Below the pieces are notes generated by a model. It saw only the letters and a list, made by a program, of their open reading frames with translations, made no database searches and was not told the origin of the DNA. 64,000 nucleotides of DNA from Gammaproteobacteria bacterium (GTDB lineage Bacteria; Pseudomonadota; Gammaproteobacteria; Steroidobacterales; Foliamicaceae), in the NCBI GenBank assembly GCA_011523505.1, contig WTGP01000019.1, positions 138,523-202,522 of the forward strand. Reading direction: 5' to 3'. Positions 8,745 to 16,511 of the stretch are shown here, piece by piece. The position numbers and the translations under genes are program-made. The first letter of the stretch is position 1; every line of letters starts with the position of its first letter.

Positions 8745-8750
8745 ATTATA
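8745..8750 (-). promoter_or_regulatory. Candidate -10 box (TATAAT) for the 8706-5184 operon
   Basis: On the minus strand TATAAT lies just after the end of the upstream helicase gene and would give a leader of about 30 bases before ATG 8706. No convincing -35 is seen 16-18 bases further upstream. Two direct copies of TGCTGAAC (8721-8728 and 8732-8739, 11-base period) lie between the box and the start codon and could be an operator or an activator site. Confidence 0.45.
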
Positions 8751-8758
8751 GGACCTGG

Positions 8759-10321
8759 TCAGGGGTCGGGAGGGCTGAGGGAGAGGATGCGGTCGAGGCG
8801 GAAGGTGCGCTCGTCCCGGCGGAGCATGCACCAGGCGCGCATGCCGAGGAATTCCCGGTTGGAGTAAGACCGCATGCCCACTTCCAGCGGGCGGATGCGG
8901 CGTCGCGTGCGCACGTCGTTGCGCTTCAGGTACTCCATGTCGAGGGGGCTGGCCGCGGCGATGGCTCTTTCGATGATTTCGAGCTTGGTATCGGTGGACA
9001 GGCTTCGTTCCGCGCGCTTGTATTGCTCGCCGGTCAGAAAGCGCTGCACGCGCCAGTCGCAACGGATGGAACCGGCCGTCAGCGGGCGGGTCAGCACCAG
9101 CCCCTCGAAGGACGTGCAGCGGCTCAGGGCAACGTAGGTCTGACCGGCGGCGAAGACGCGGTCGAGATCGATCACCATCCGCTCGAAAGTCTTGCCCTGG
9201 CTCTTGTGGACGGTCACCGCCCAGGCCAGCCGGAACGGAAACTGGGTGAAGGTTCCCGCCGGACTGCTGAAGATGGACCCCTCGCGGGCCTCGAAGCGGA
9301 TCAACTCCCACTCGTAGGGCTCGACGCGAACGCGCCGTCCGGAATCGGCCAGGCGGACCAGCACGTAGGCCTCGCCGCCGCCGATGTTCACGCCCTCGAT
9401 CACGCCGATGCTGCCGTTGACCCAGCGCCCGGCCCCGTCGTTGTTCAGCAGCATGACCTGGGCGCCTGCCTTGAAGCGAAGTTGCGCCTCCGTGGGGTAG
9501 TACTCGCGGCCGAAAGCGCCTTCGATTACGGCATCGAACCGGTGCTCGGGCGCGGCCAGGCCGTCCAGCCGGTCGCGGTTGATCAGGCCCGCCTTGCGGT
9601 TGGTGCCGGTCAGCGTGATGTAGCCCTCGCCGTCGGGCGGATCGAAATGGGGGTCCACCCGCCGGTTCAGTCTCTCCAGGTCGCTGTCTTGCAGCGATTT
9701 CTTGCGAACGCGGTTCAGCAGGCGCACGAACCCGCGGTCGCGCTGCCGGAATACGCGCGTGAGTTCGATGATCTCCAGCTCCAGGTCCTCGAGCGCGCGG
9801 GCGCTGAAGAAATGAGGGGAATCGTAGACTTGGCGAAGCGCCTGGTGCTCGAGTCCGGTAACCACCGGAGGAAGCTGGTAGAGGTCGCCGATAAACACCA
9901 TGTGGACGCCGCCGAAGCGGGCGTTGGGGCGGGGCCCGTAGCGCCTCAGAAACAGATCCACGCAGTCGAGCAGGTCGGCGCGCAGCATCGATACCTCGTC
10001 GATGATCAAGGTGCGCAGGTTTCTGAAGAGTTTCGCATTGCGCGGTTTGCCGCGGCGCGCGGCGATGGCTTCCGGCGTTACGTCGATCCCGAAGCCGAAA
10101 AAGCGGTGGACGGTCTGACCGCCCACGTTCAGCGCCGCCACGCCGGTAGGCGCCAGGACCACCGGGTCCCAATCGACGCTTTGGCAGAAATGACTCAGCA
10201 GAGTGGACTTGCCGGTCCCCGCGCTGCCGGTGATCAGCAGGTGCCGGGCGCCCTGCTCCATGCCCTCCAGCGCGCGGGCGAACTCGTCGGTGATCTTCAG
10301 GCCCGGGGCGCGAGTGTCCAC
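8759..10321 (-). CDS. PIF1-family DNA helicase with C-terminal WYL domain
   Basis: About 520 residues. The Walker A motif is GSAGTGKS at about 32-39, then an APTGVAA motif Ia. A DEVSM Walker B and GDLYQLPP follow, and near the C-terminal half there are VHKSQGKTF and YVALSR motifs, the standard set for PIF1/RecD-like superfamily 1B helicases. The last 90 residues (LEIIERAIAAASPLDMEYL... RPLEVG... TFRLDRILSL) have the sequence pattern of a WYL domain, an Sm-like ligand or ssDNA-binding module found on some bacterial PIF1 proteins. Start is uncertain: GTG 10321 or TTG 10327, both just after the lolB stop at 10342. The frame is open further upstream only because it overlaps lolB. A role in genome maintenance is expected. 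Confidence 0.85.
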   Translation of the reverse strand: MDTRAPGLKITDEFARALEGMEQGARHLLITGSAGTGKSTLLSHFCQSVDWDPVVLAPTGVAALNVGGQTVHRFFGFGIDVTPEAIAARRGKPRNAKLFRNLRTLIIDEVSMLRADLLDCVDLFLRRYGPRPNARFGGVHMVFIGDLYQLPPVVTGLEHQALRQVYDSPHFFSARALEDLELEIIELTRVFRQRDRGFVRLLNRVRKKSLQDSDLERLNRRVDPHFDPPDGEGYITLTGTNRKAGLINRDRLDGLAAPEHRFDAVIEGAFGREYYPTEAQLRFKAGAQVMLLNNDGAGRWVNGSIGVIEGVNIGGGEAYVLVRLADSGRRVRVEPYEWELIRFEAREGSIFSSPAGTFTQFPFRLAWAVTVHKSQGKTFERMVIDLDRVFAAGQTYVALSRCTSFEGLVLTRPLTAGSIRCDWRVQRFLTGEQYKRAERSLSTDTKLEIIERAIAAASPLDMEYLKRNDVRTRRRIRPLEVGMRSYSNREFLGMRAWCMLRRDERTFRLDRILSLSPPDP

Positions 10322-10341
10322 GTGCAACCGCCCCGGCCGGC

Positions 10342-10941
10342 TCAGCGAACCGGCGGCAACTCCCAGTTCGTGATGGCCACCCTCATTGAAGCGCCGGGGC
10401 CGGATATGTTGAGCCTTCGGGGAACGGCGAGGCCGCCCGAGCGGGACAGCGCGTTCACTTCGATACTCCAGCCGTCCTGGCGGAATTCCCGCGCCGCGCC
10501 CTGCCCGGAACTGTATTCGGTGAACGGGGATCCGGGATCCGGCAGTCCGCGCAACCAGTAGGGAAGGCTTTTGAGCGGCGCGCTGTCGCACAGCATATCC
10601 AGCTCGTCGATCTGCATGCCGGGCGCGCACATCGAAACCCATTCGCCCTCGCTGAACAGGTCCACGTCGCCGCCCTCGATCCGCACGCGCTCGGCGCCCA
10701 CGCCCCAGGGTCCGCTCAATTCCAGCTGCGCCAGAGGTCCTTCCTGGCGCCACAGGACGCTGGCCTGCGCCCCCCGGCCCTCCCGATTCAGCGCCACCCG
10801 GCCGCGCAGCTCCCAGGACTCAAGTTCCGCAAGCGCGGCCGCGTCCAGGACCGCGGGGACGCGATTGCCTGTCGCCGTGCAGCCCGCCAGCAGCCCTGCG
10901 ACCGCAACCAGGAATCCGGCAAACGCCGCCTTTTGCCTCAC
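10342..10941 (-). CDS. lolB: Outer-membrane lipoprotein localisation factor LolB
   Basis: A 199-residue lipoprotein: hydrophobic leader ending in LLAG-Cys21 (lipobox), followed by a LolB-type fold with the ELRGRVAL and WRQEGPLAQLELSGPWG strands near residues 45-80. LolB receives lipoproteins from periplasmic LolA and inserts them into the outer membrane inner leaflet. GTG 10941 overlaps the TGA of the TPR lipoprotein gene (GTGA), so the two are translationally coupled. The pairing TPR protein then lolB is standard in gammaproteobacteria, where ispE usually follows; here a helicase follows instead. Length and position support the assignment. Confidence 0.88.
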   Translation of the reverse strand: MRQKAAFAGFLVAVAGLLAGCTATGNRVPAVLDAAALAELESWELRGRVALNREGRGAQASVLWRQEGPLAQLELSGPWGVGAERVRIEGGDVDLFSEGEWVSMCAPGMQIDELDMLCDSAPLKSLPYWLRGLPDPGSPFTEYSSGQGAAREFRQDGWSIEVNALSRSGGLAVPRRLNISGPGASMRVAITNWELPPVR

Positions 10942-12593
10942 CTCGAATACCTTTCCCGGACGGCCTCCAGGAGCGACGTGTCCTCGTCCTCGTACTGCGC
11001 CAGCGAGTCGCGCAGCAGTTCGTCGGCCCGTTCCGTCTGCCCCAGTTCGTACAGGACCTCGCAAAGATGCGCGGCGACTTCGGGGTTCGGAAGGCTTTCG
11101 AGCGCCTGCTCCAGCAGCGGCACCGCCTCCTCCTTCCTGCCCAGGCGGTAGAGCACCCAGCCCATGCTGTCCACGATCGCGGGCGAGTCGGGGTCGAGCT
11201 CCAGCGCCAGGCTGATATGACCATGGGCTTCGTCAAGGCGTATGCCCCGATCCGCCAGCGTGTATCCCAGGGCATTGAGCACTTCCGAGTCGCGCGGGTG
11301 CTCGGCCAGCAGGCCCTCCATCTCCCGGATCGCCCTGCGGTGTTTCCTGAGATCCAGCAACAGGTGTGCTCGCTGCATCCTCAATACTCGGCTTTGCGGC
11401 CGGTAGCGAAGAGCTTCCTCATAGGCCGCCAGCGCCTGAACATCGCGATCGGCGGCCCGCATCACGAAAGCGAGCAGCGGCAGGCTCTCGAAGGCGTGCT
11501 GGGGATAGCGCCCGACATGGTCCAGAAGGGTCGCCAGCGCCTCGTCGATTTCATTCCGCGCTACGAAAGCCCTGACCAGCAAACTCGTGGCCGCGGGCGC
11601 CAGCCGTTCCGTTTCGATCCCGGCGAGCCACTCGATCGACTCCAGCCAATCCTCGCGCCGGGCGGCGATCTGTCCCAGGGCCAGGCGGCAGAAATCGGGC
11701 CGGTAGCCGCGCGAAAAAAGTTCGAGGTATATCGACTCGGCGAAATTGTCGGCGTCCAGCATCCGCAGCAGCCCGGCCTCCTGCAGTGCCAGATCCGGAG
11801 AGCCCGGGTGCGTGGCGCGAAGATTTCGAAGGCGGCTGAATGCCTCGCGCGGCTGTTCCGCCGCCAGCAGCAGGGCCACGTAGTTCTGCTCCAGCACCAG
11901 GCTGTCGCGAATGGCCAATTGCTCGGTCAACCGGGCGAGGGCGGCATCCGGGTCGCCGGCCCGCAACAGCGCTGTGGCCGCCAGCGCATGCGCATCGTCG
12001 CGCCCGGTATCAAGCTGCAACAGGTCTTCCGCCAACCGGGCGGCCTGCGAATATTCCTCGGCGGCAAGCGCCACGTGCGCACCGAGATTGAGAACTTGCG
12101 GCAAATCGGGATACTCGGCGGCGAGTCGGCTGGTCAGCGGCTCCAGGTCCGCTGTGGTCAGCGCGTCCGAATTGATTCCGTTCAGCCGCTCCTCGAGCAA
12201 TGCGAGAAAGCCTTCTTCATCCGCATCGGCGGAAAGACCCTCGCGAGCCGCTTCGAACGCCGACTGCATGTCGCCGGCAGCTGCGTACAGGGCCGTCAGC
12301 AGAGCCAGGACTTCCGGTTCGCCTTGTTCGCTCGAATGCCACAAGGACGCCGCTTCCAGGGCAAGGGCATAGAGATCGCGCCGGAAGGCGAACTCCGCCG
12401 CCTCCCGGGCCTTCGGCGCTGCCGCCGCGCCTTCCGGCGAGCGTTGCGCCTCGGCCAGCAGGGCGCGGGCCTCATTACCAGGAAACGCCGGCCACCCGGC
12501 TTCGGCCAGCCGCATCTGCGTGCTCGCGCAAGCCGCGAGGAAGAGCCCTGCGAGCAAGACGGCGACCGGCCAGGTGCGGGAATGACGATCCAC
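10938..12593 (-). CDS. TPR-repeat lipoprotein upstream of lolB
   Basis: About 551 residues. From GTG 12593 the leader runs to a lipobox LFLAA-Cys22, so the protein is predicted to be an outer- or inner-membrane lipoprotein. The rest is tandem tetratricopeptide repeats, clearest in the last 150 residues (ALGYTLADRG, MGWVLYRLGRKEEAVPLLEQAL, VLYELGQTERADELL). The counterpart in Pseudomonas also sits directly before lolB and divergent from hemA-prfA. The function is a protein-interaction scaffold, with the precise role unknown. The open frame continues upstream to 12692 across the prfA start, but that extension is not a leader and is rejected. Confidence 0.82.
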   Translation of the reverse strand: MDRHSRTWPVAVLLAGLFLAACASTQMRLAEAGWPAFPGNEARALLAEAQRSPEGAAAAPKAREAAEFAFRRDLYALALEAASLWHSSEQGEPEVLALLTALYAAAGDMQSAFEAAREGLSADADEEGFLALLEERLNGINSDALTTADLEPLTSRLAAEYPDLPQVLNLGAHVALAAEEYSQAARLAEDLLQLDTGRDDAHALAATALLRAGDPDAALARLTEQLAIRDSLVLEQNYVALLLAAEQPREAFSRLRNLRATHPGSPDLALQEAGLLRMLDADNFAESIYLELFSRGYRPDFCRLALGQIAARREDWLESIEWLAGIETERLAPAATSLLVRAFVARNEIDEALATLLDHVGRYPQHAFESLPLLAFVMRAADRDVQALAAYEEALRYRPQSRVLRMQRAHLLLDLRKHRRAIREMEGLLAEHPRDSEVLNALGYTLADRGIRLDEAHGHISLALELDPDSPAIVDSMGWVLYRLGRKEEAVPLLEQALESLPNPEVAAHLCEVLYELGQTERADELLRDSLAQYEDEDTSLLEAVRERYSR

Positions 12594-12654
12594 GCTGCGA
12601 TAATAGCCCCAGTGCCAGGCACCGCCGGTCAAAAGACCCCACGCGGAAACGACC

Positions 12655-13740
12655 ATGAACCCCGCCCTGCTGGAAAAACTCCGCGGCCTCAAGACCCGTT
12701 TTGAACAACTTGAGGCGTCGCTGGCGGATCCGGAAGTGCTTTCGGATCCGGTGCGCCGGCGCGATGCCGGCCGCGAGCACTCGCGTCTGCAGCCCCTGGC
12801 CAGTCTGCTGGGTCGCCTCGAGCGGGCGCTCGAAACGGAGGCTTCGGCGGAGGAAATGCTCGGCGGCGACGACGAGGAGCTGCGCGAGCTGGCGCGGGAG
12901 GAGGCCGAGGAGGCGCGGCGCGAACAGACGGCCCTGGAAGTCCAGTTGCGCCGTTTCCTGCTAAAGCCCGACCCGCGCGACGCGCGCGACGTCTACCTGG
13001 AGATCCGCGCCGGCACCGGCGGCGACGAAGCGGCGATTTTCGCCGGCGACCTGTTCCGCATGTACGCGCGCTATGCGGAGGGGCGCGGCTGGACGCAGGA
13101 GATCATTCAGATGAGCGAGGGCGAACACGGCGGCTACAAGGAAATCGTGTGCCGGCTGGCCGGCAAGCGGGTCTTTTCCTACCTGCGGTTCGAGTCCGGC
13201 GCCCATCGCGTGCAGAGGGTCCCGGAAACGGAGTCGCAGGGGCGGATTCACACCTCGGCCTGCACCGTGGCGGTCCTCCCGGAAGCCGAGGAAACGGGAG
13301 AAATCGAGATCGATGCGGGCGACCTGAGGGTCGATACCTATCGCGCCTCGGGCGCCGGCGGCCAGCACGTGAACAAGACCGACTCCGCGGTGCGACTCAC
13401 CCACCTGCCCACGGGAATCGTCGTGGAGTGCCAGGACGAGCGCTCGCAGCACAAGAACCGCGCCCGGGCGCTGTCGCTGCTGCGCGCGCGGCTGCTGGAC
13501 GCCGAGCAGAGCCGCCTGGAGCGCGAGCGCGCCGAGGAGCGCCGCTCACAGGTGGGCAGCGGCGACCGCTCCGAGCGCATCCGCACCTACAACTTCCCGC
13601 AGGGCCGGGTCACCGACCACCGCATCAACCTGAGCCTTTACAAGCTGCCGCAGATCATGGAAGGCGACCTGGACGGAATCATCGAGCCGCTCCGCCAGCA
13701 CATGGAGGCCGAACAGCTCGCCACCCTCGACACCGGCTGA
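12655..13740 (+). CDS. prfA: Peptide chain release factor 1
   Basis: A 361-residue class I release factor that terminates translation at UAA/UAG. The catalytic GGQ is at residues 235-237 ([15 protein letters not shown]), and the PxT-type stop-codon recognition tripeptide appears as PET at about 190-192 within RVPETES. Length is normal for RF1. The GGQ glutamine is the target of PrmC, whose gene is present at 24028 rather than directly downstream. The gene is divergent from the TPR lipoprotein with 61 bases between; hemA, which usually precedes prfA, is absent here. A GATAAT sequence at 12598-12603 could be its -10 box. Confidence 0.97.
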   Translation: MNPALLEKLRGLKTRFEQLEASLADPEVLSDPVRRRDAGREHSRLQPLASLLGRLERALETEASAEEMLGGDDEELRELAREEAEEARREQTALEVQLRRFLLKPDPRDARDVYLEIRAGTGGDEAAIFAGDLFRMYARYAEGRGWTQEIIQMSEGEHGGYKEIVCRLAGKRVFSYLRFESGAHRVQRVPETESQGRIHTSACTVAVLPEAEETGEIEIDAGDLRVDTYRASGAGGQHVNKTDSAVRLTHLPTGIVVECQDERSQHKNRARALSLLRARLLDAEQSRLERERAEERRSQVGSGDRSERIRTYNFPQGRVTDHRINLSLYKLPQIMEGDLDGIIEPLRQHMEAEQLATLDTG

Positions 13741-13749
13741 GACGCAACA

Positions 13750-14493
13750 CTAAAACTCCTCCAGCAGGCGGCCGAAGCCCATGACCTTGTCCTGGATGCC
13801 GTTGGCCCTCAGCGCATGCCAGTAGGTGGCGGTGTTGATGGCGATCACGGGTTTGCCGAGCAAGCGTTCCGCGCCCGCCGCCAGCCGTATCGCCGAAAGG
13901 TTGGTGCCCACCTGCACCAGCGCATCGACATCGTCGCCGTCGAGTTCCCGGAATACGCCGGCCACCCGCGATTCCGGCACTTCCGCGATGGCGGTCCATG
14001 AGGGGCAGCGCAGGCAGGAGTCCCGCACGACGTTGAAGCCGCGGTCCGACAGGTACCGACTGACCTCGCGGTTGGCCACCGGGTAGTAGGGCGACATGAA
14101 CGCCACGTTGCGCGAGCCGTAGGCATCGAGCGCGTCGGCCACGGCCTCGGAACCGACGGACAGCTTCAGTTCCGCAATCTCCTCGATCCTCCTCTTCCAT
14201 TCCGTGCCGCCCTTCACGCCGCCGTAGAACGTCACGGCCGACATCCCCATGACCAGGTAGTCCGGCTTGCAGGTCAGCACGCCGCGTACGGCTGCCGCCG
14301 TATTCTCGGAAATCTCGATGGTGCCGGCCATGAAGGTCTCGTCCGATATCGCATTGGCGTCCTGGATGATGATCCGCGAGTAGTGATTGGTTACGCCCGG
14401 CGGGCGCAGGTCGTCGAAATCCGGTTGCACGATAGTGTTCGTAGAAGGCCCCAGCACCCCGAACTTTCTTCGCCATCCCAAAGAATCGGTCAT
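13750..14493 (-). CDS. Asp/Glu racemase superfamily protein (maleate isomerase / arylmalonate decarboxylase-like)
   Basis: 247 residues with a GPSTNT motif at 15-20 and the two-domain pattern of maleate cis-trans isomerases and arylmalonate decarboxylases. Typical enzymes use one or two catalytic cysteines in equivalent loops. Here the loop at about 81-88 reads VMGMSAVT and the loop at about 194-200 reads QVGTNLS, so neither cysteine is evident. It is therefore either a variant subfamily with different chemistry or a non-racemising member. The start ATG 14493 has GGAGGAAT upstream. It is the last gene of a minus-strand run of DUF1838, cyclodeaminase-like and this gene, suggesting a role in processing a dicarboxylate or imine intermediate (inference). 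Confidence 0.82.
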   Translation of the reverse strand: MTDSLGWRRKFGVLGPSTNTIVQPDFDDLRPPGVTNHYSRIIIQDANAISDETFMAGTIEISENTAAAVRGVLTCKPDYLVMGMSAVTFYGGVKGGTEWKRRIEEIAELKLSVGSEAVADALDAYGSRNVAFMSPYYPVANREVSRYLSDRGFNVVRDSCLRCPSWTAIAEVPESRVAGVFRELDGDDVDALVQVGTNLSAIRLAAGAERLLGKPVIAINTATYWHALRANGIQDKVMGFGRLLEEF

Positions 14494-14509
14494 CGTTTAT
14501 TCCTCCGGT

Positions 14510-15490
14510 CTAGTCCCAGGTGAGGTCCACGCCGATGTTCCTGCTCTCGGCGTTGCGAAAAGCGGCGTGAGCGGCAGCCAGGTCCTGTGCGGCCACGCCC
14601 AGCGACTTGTATACCGTGATTTCCTCGTCGTCGCGCCGTCCGGCAACACGACCGGCCAGCACGTCGCCGATCTCTCCGGCGATATGCGATTCGGACACCA
14701 CGCCGTCCCTGATCGCGGCGAGCAACTCTCCGGCCTGGTCCATCGCGGAGGCCTTGTAGTCCACGTAGAAGCGCGAGCGGGTCACGACGTCAACGTCGGC
14801 CTCGGCCGAACTGGCTATCGCCGCTCCGACCAGGTTGACGTGACAACCCGGCGCCAGCCACTTGCCTTCAAGCACCGGTTCGGCGGCCGAAGTCGTGGTG
14901 CAGACGATGTCGGCGCCGTCGACGGCCCGGCGCGCACTGTCGCAGACGCGGGCGGCAACGGAAGCGGGCAATGCCAGCCGCCGCACGAGCCGGTTGGCGT
15001 AGGCGTGCGTGCGCCCCCAGACGCGCACTTCGGTGATCGGCCGCACGCAGGTCAGCGCCTGGACATGGTGCTGCGCCTGCGTGCCGGTGCCGAGTATCGC
15101 CAGCGTCGCGGCGTCGGCGCGCGCCAGGATCCGCGTGGCCAGCGCGCTGGCCGCGGCCGTCCTGATCGCCGTCAGTTCGCTGCCGTCCATCAGGGCCAGC
15201 GGTATGCCTTGCTCGCTGTCGAAGATCATCACGGCGCCGACATGCGAACCGTATGGACTGTCCGGCGAACGCGGGTACTTCGAGACGATCTTGACGCCGA
15301 AGGTGCACGGTTCGCCGAGATATCCCGGCATCAGCGTGAACTTGCCGCCGTGGTCCGGGATGTCCATGTAGCGGCGTAGCGGCATGATCGTGTCGCCCCG
15401 GGAGACCGCGCGCATCGCGGCTTCCACCGCATCGATGCACTCGGCATGCGACAGCGATTCGGCTACCGCCTCCCGGTTGAGGATGCGCAT
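14510..15490 (-). CDS. Ornithine cyclodeaminase / mu-crystallin family protein
   Basis: A 326-residue NAD(P)-binding protein. The N-terminal substrate domain has RRYMDIPDHGGKFTLMPGY and KIVSKYP, and the Rossmann motif is LGTGTQA near residue 133, as in ornithine cyclodeaminases, alanine dehydrogenases of archaeal type and ketimine reductases. Possible reactions are reductive or deaminating steps on amino acids or cyclic imines; the actual substrate is unknown. It lies 21 bases after the DUF1838 gene and 16 bases before the racemase-like gene, all on the minus strand. No strong ribosome-binding site precedes ATG 15490, which fits expression by coupling. Confidence 0.88.
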   Translation of the reverse strand: MRILNREAVAESLSHAECIDAVEAAMRAVSRGDTIMPLRRYMDIPDHGGKFTLMPGYLGEPCTFGVKIVSKYPRSPDSPYGSHVGAVMIFDSEQGIPLALMDGSELTAIRTAAASALATRILARADAATLAILGTGTQAQHHVQALTCVRPITEVRVWGRTHAYANRLVRRLALPASVAARVCDSARRAVDGADIVCTTTSAAEPVLEGKWLAPGCHVNLVGAAIASSAEADVDVVTRSRFYVDYKASAMDQAGELLAAIRDGVVSESHIAGEIGDVLAGRVAGRRDDEEITVYKSLGVAAQDLAAAHAAFRNAESRNIGVDLTWD

Positions 15491-15511
15491 GAACCAGCGT
15501 AAGAGCGCCGC

Positions 15512-16402
15512 TCAGCCGAAGCCGCGCATCTCGATGATGCGCTCGAAGAACGACGGTCCGTCGTCGTGCTCGGGCGACTGCTCGAATACCGGCGACAGGG
15601 CCCGGGCGCGCTCGAGATAGCCGGCGTCCAGCTCCTCGAAGGACGGCACCTTGACCGCGTCGAAATGCCATATCACGTGGCCGGGCAGGATTCCCATTTC
15701 GTTGTACGGCCTGCGGGTCGCGGAGAAGATGTTCCAGCCACCCGCGGCTGCGGTCGGCTGGCGCGGCTCCTCGCCCAGGACTTCATGCGTCGCGGCGAAA
15801 AGGGAAGCGTATTCCAGCGACGGCTGCGGGAGGATGGGAGGAAAGCGCGAGCCTTCCTGCAGGCGCAATACGCCGTTGTCGTCGGTCCAGTCCAGGTGCA
15901 GCGGCTTCTCGGCGTAATGGTCGGGAAATACCCGCTTCATGCTGCCGAACCACACGCCCATCGGCGTGTAGTACTGCCCTTCCTTGTGCCGGATGAAGCT
16001 CGCCGGCAGCGTCACCGTGGCGCCGTTGAAGGGGCTCGTGTACTGATCGATGAACTCGCCGGTCTCAAGATCGGTGAAGAACGAGACCGTGGACGGATAG
16101 CGCACCCACACGTGTTCCTCGACCTGCTTCCACCACCCGGTTTCGCTGCCCAGAAACCCGTACATGGGGGTGACCGCGTCTTCCTGCACGGCGAACACCT
16201 TGCCGCGGGTCTTCCAGACGCAGGGATCGCCGCCCTCGTTCCCGTAGGCGCGGATCATCGCGCGGCATTGCGATTCCGGATCGCCGGGCAGCGTCAGTGT
16301 TTCCGCGGCAGCGCCCGCTGCCGCTTCCGCGGCCAACATTCGAGGTGCGCCCAAACCGATACCCATCACGGCCGCACCCTGCAGCAAATCCCTCCGATTC
16401 AT
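15512..16402 (-). CDS. DUF1838 family protein A, Tat-type leader
   Basis: A 296-residue exported protein. The leader is MNRRDLLQGAAVMGIG (twin Arg then hydrophobic stretch). The core contains FFTDLETGEFIDQYTSPFNG, the most conserved element shared by the five DUF1838 proteins in this window: an aromatic-x-D-L-x-T-x-E segment followed by NP- or SP-F-TG/NG. Members of this family have no established activity that I can name. ATG 16402 has GGGAGAGAG upstream. The gene begins 109 bases from the divergent FAD oxidoreductase gene, sharing its regulatory region, and heads an operon with two small-molecule enzymes. Confidence 0.82.
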   Translation of the reverse strand: MNRRDLLQGAAVMGIGLGAPRMLAAEAAAGAAAETLTLPGDPESQCRAMIRAYGNEGGDPCVWKTRGKVFAVQEDAVTPMYGFLGSETGWWKQVEEHVWVRYPSTVSFFTDLETGEFIDQYTSPFNGATVTLPASFIRHKEGQYYTPMGVWFGSMKRVFPDHYAEKPLHLDWTDDNGVLRLQEGSRFPPILPQPSLEYASLFAATHEVLGEEPRQPTAAAGGWNIFSATRRPYNEMGILPGHVIWHFDAVKVPSFEELDAGYLERARALSPVFEQSPEHDDGPSFFERIIEMRGFG

Positions 16403-16434
16403 GGAACTCTCTCCCAGGCATGTTCAGACAGAAG

Positions 16435-16451
16435 TGCGTAACGATAACGCA
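16435..16451. promoter_or_regulatory. Small inverted repeat in the divergent control region
   Basis: TGCGT (16435-16439) and ACGCA (16447-16451) form a 5-base inverted repeat around a 7-base centre, inside the 109-bp gap between the divergent DUF1838-A and FAD oxidoreductase genes. It could be a dimeric regulator site. A TATGAT at 16467-16472 lies downstream on the plus strand and may be a -10 box, with no good -35. Weak evidence. Confidence 0.3.
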
Positions 16452-16511
16452 ACGGCGAGTGGAGCGTATGATTCGCGTTTTCGTCACCGGGGCCGAGTGC
16501 CCGAGGATTGG

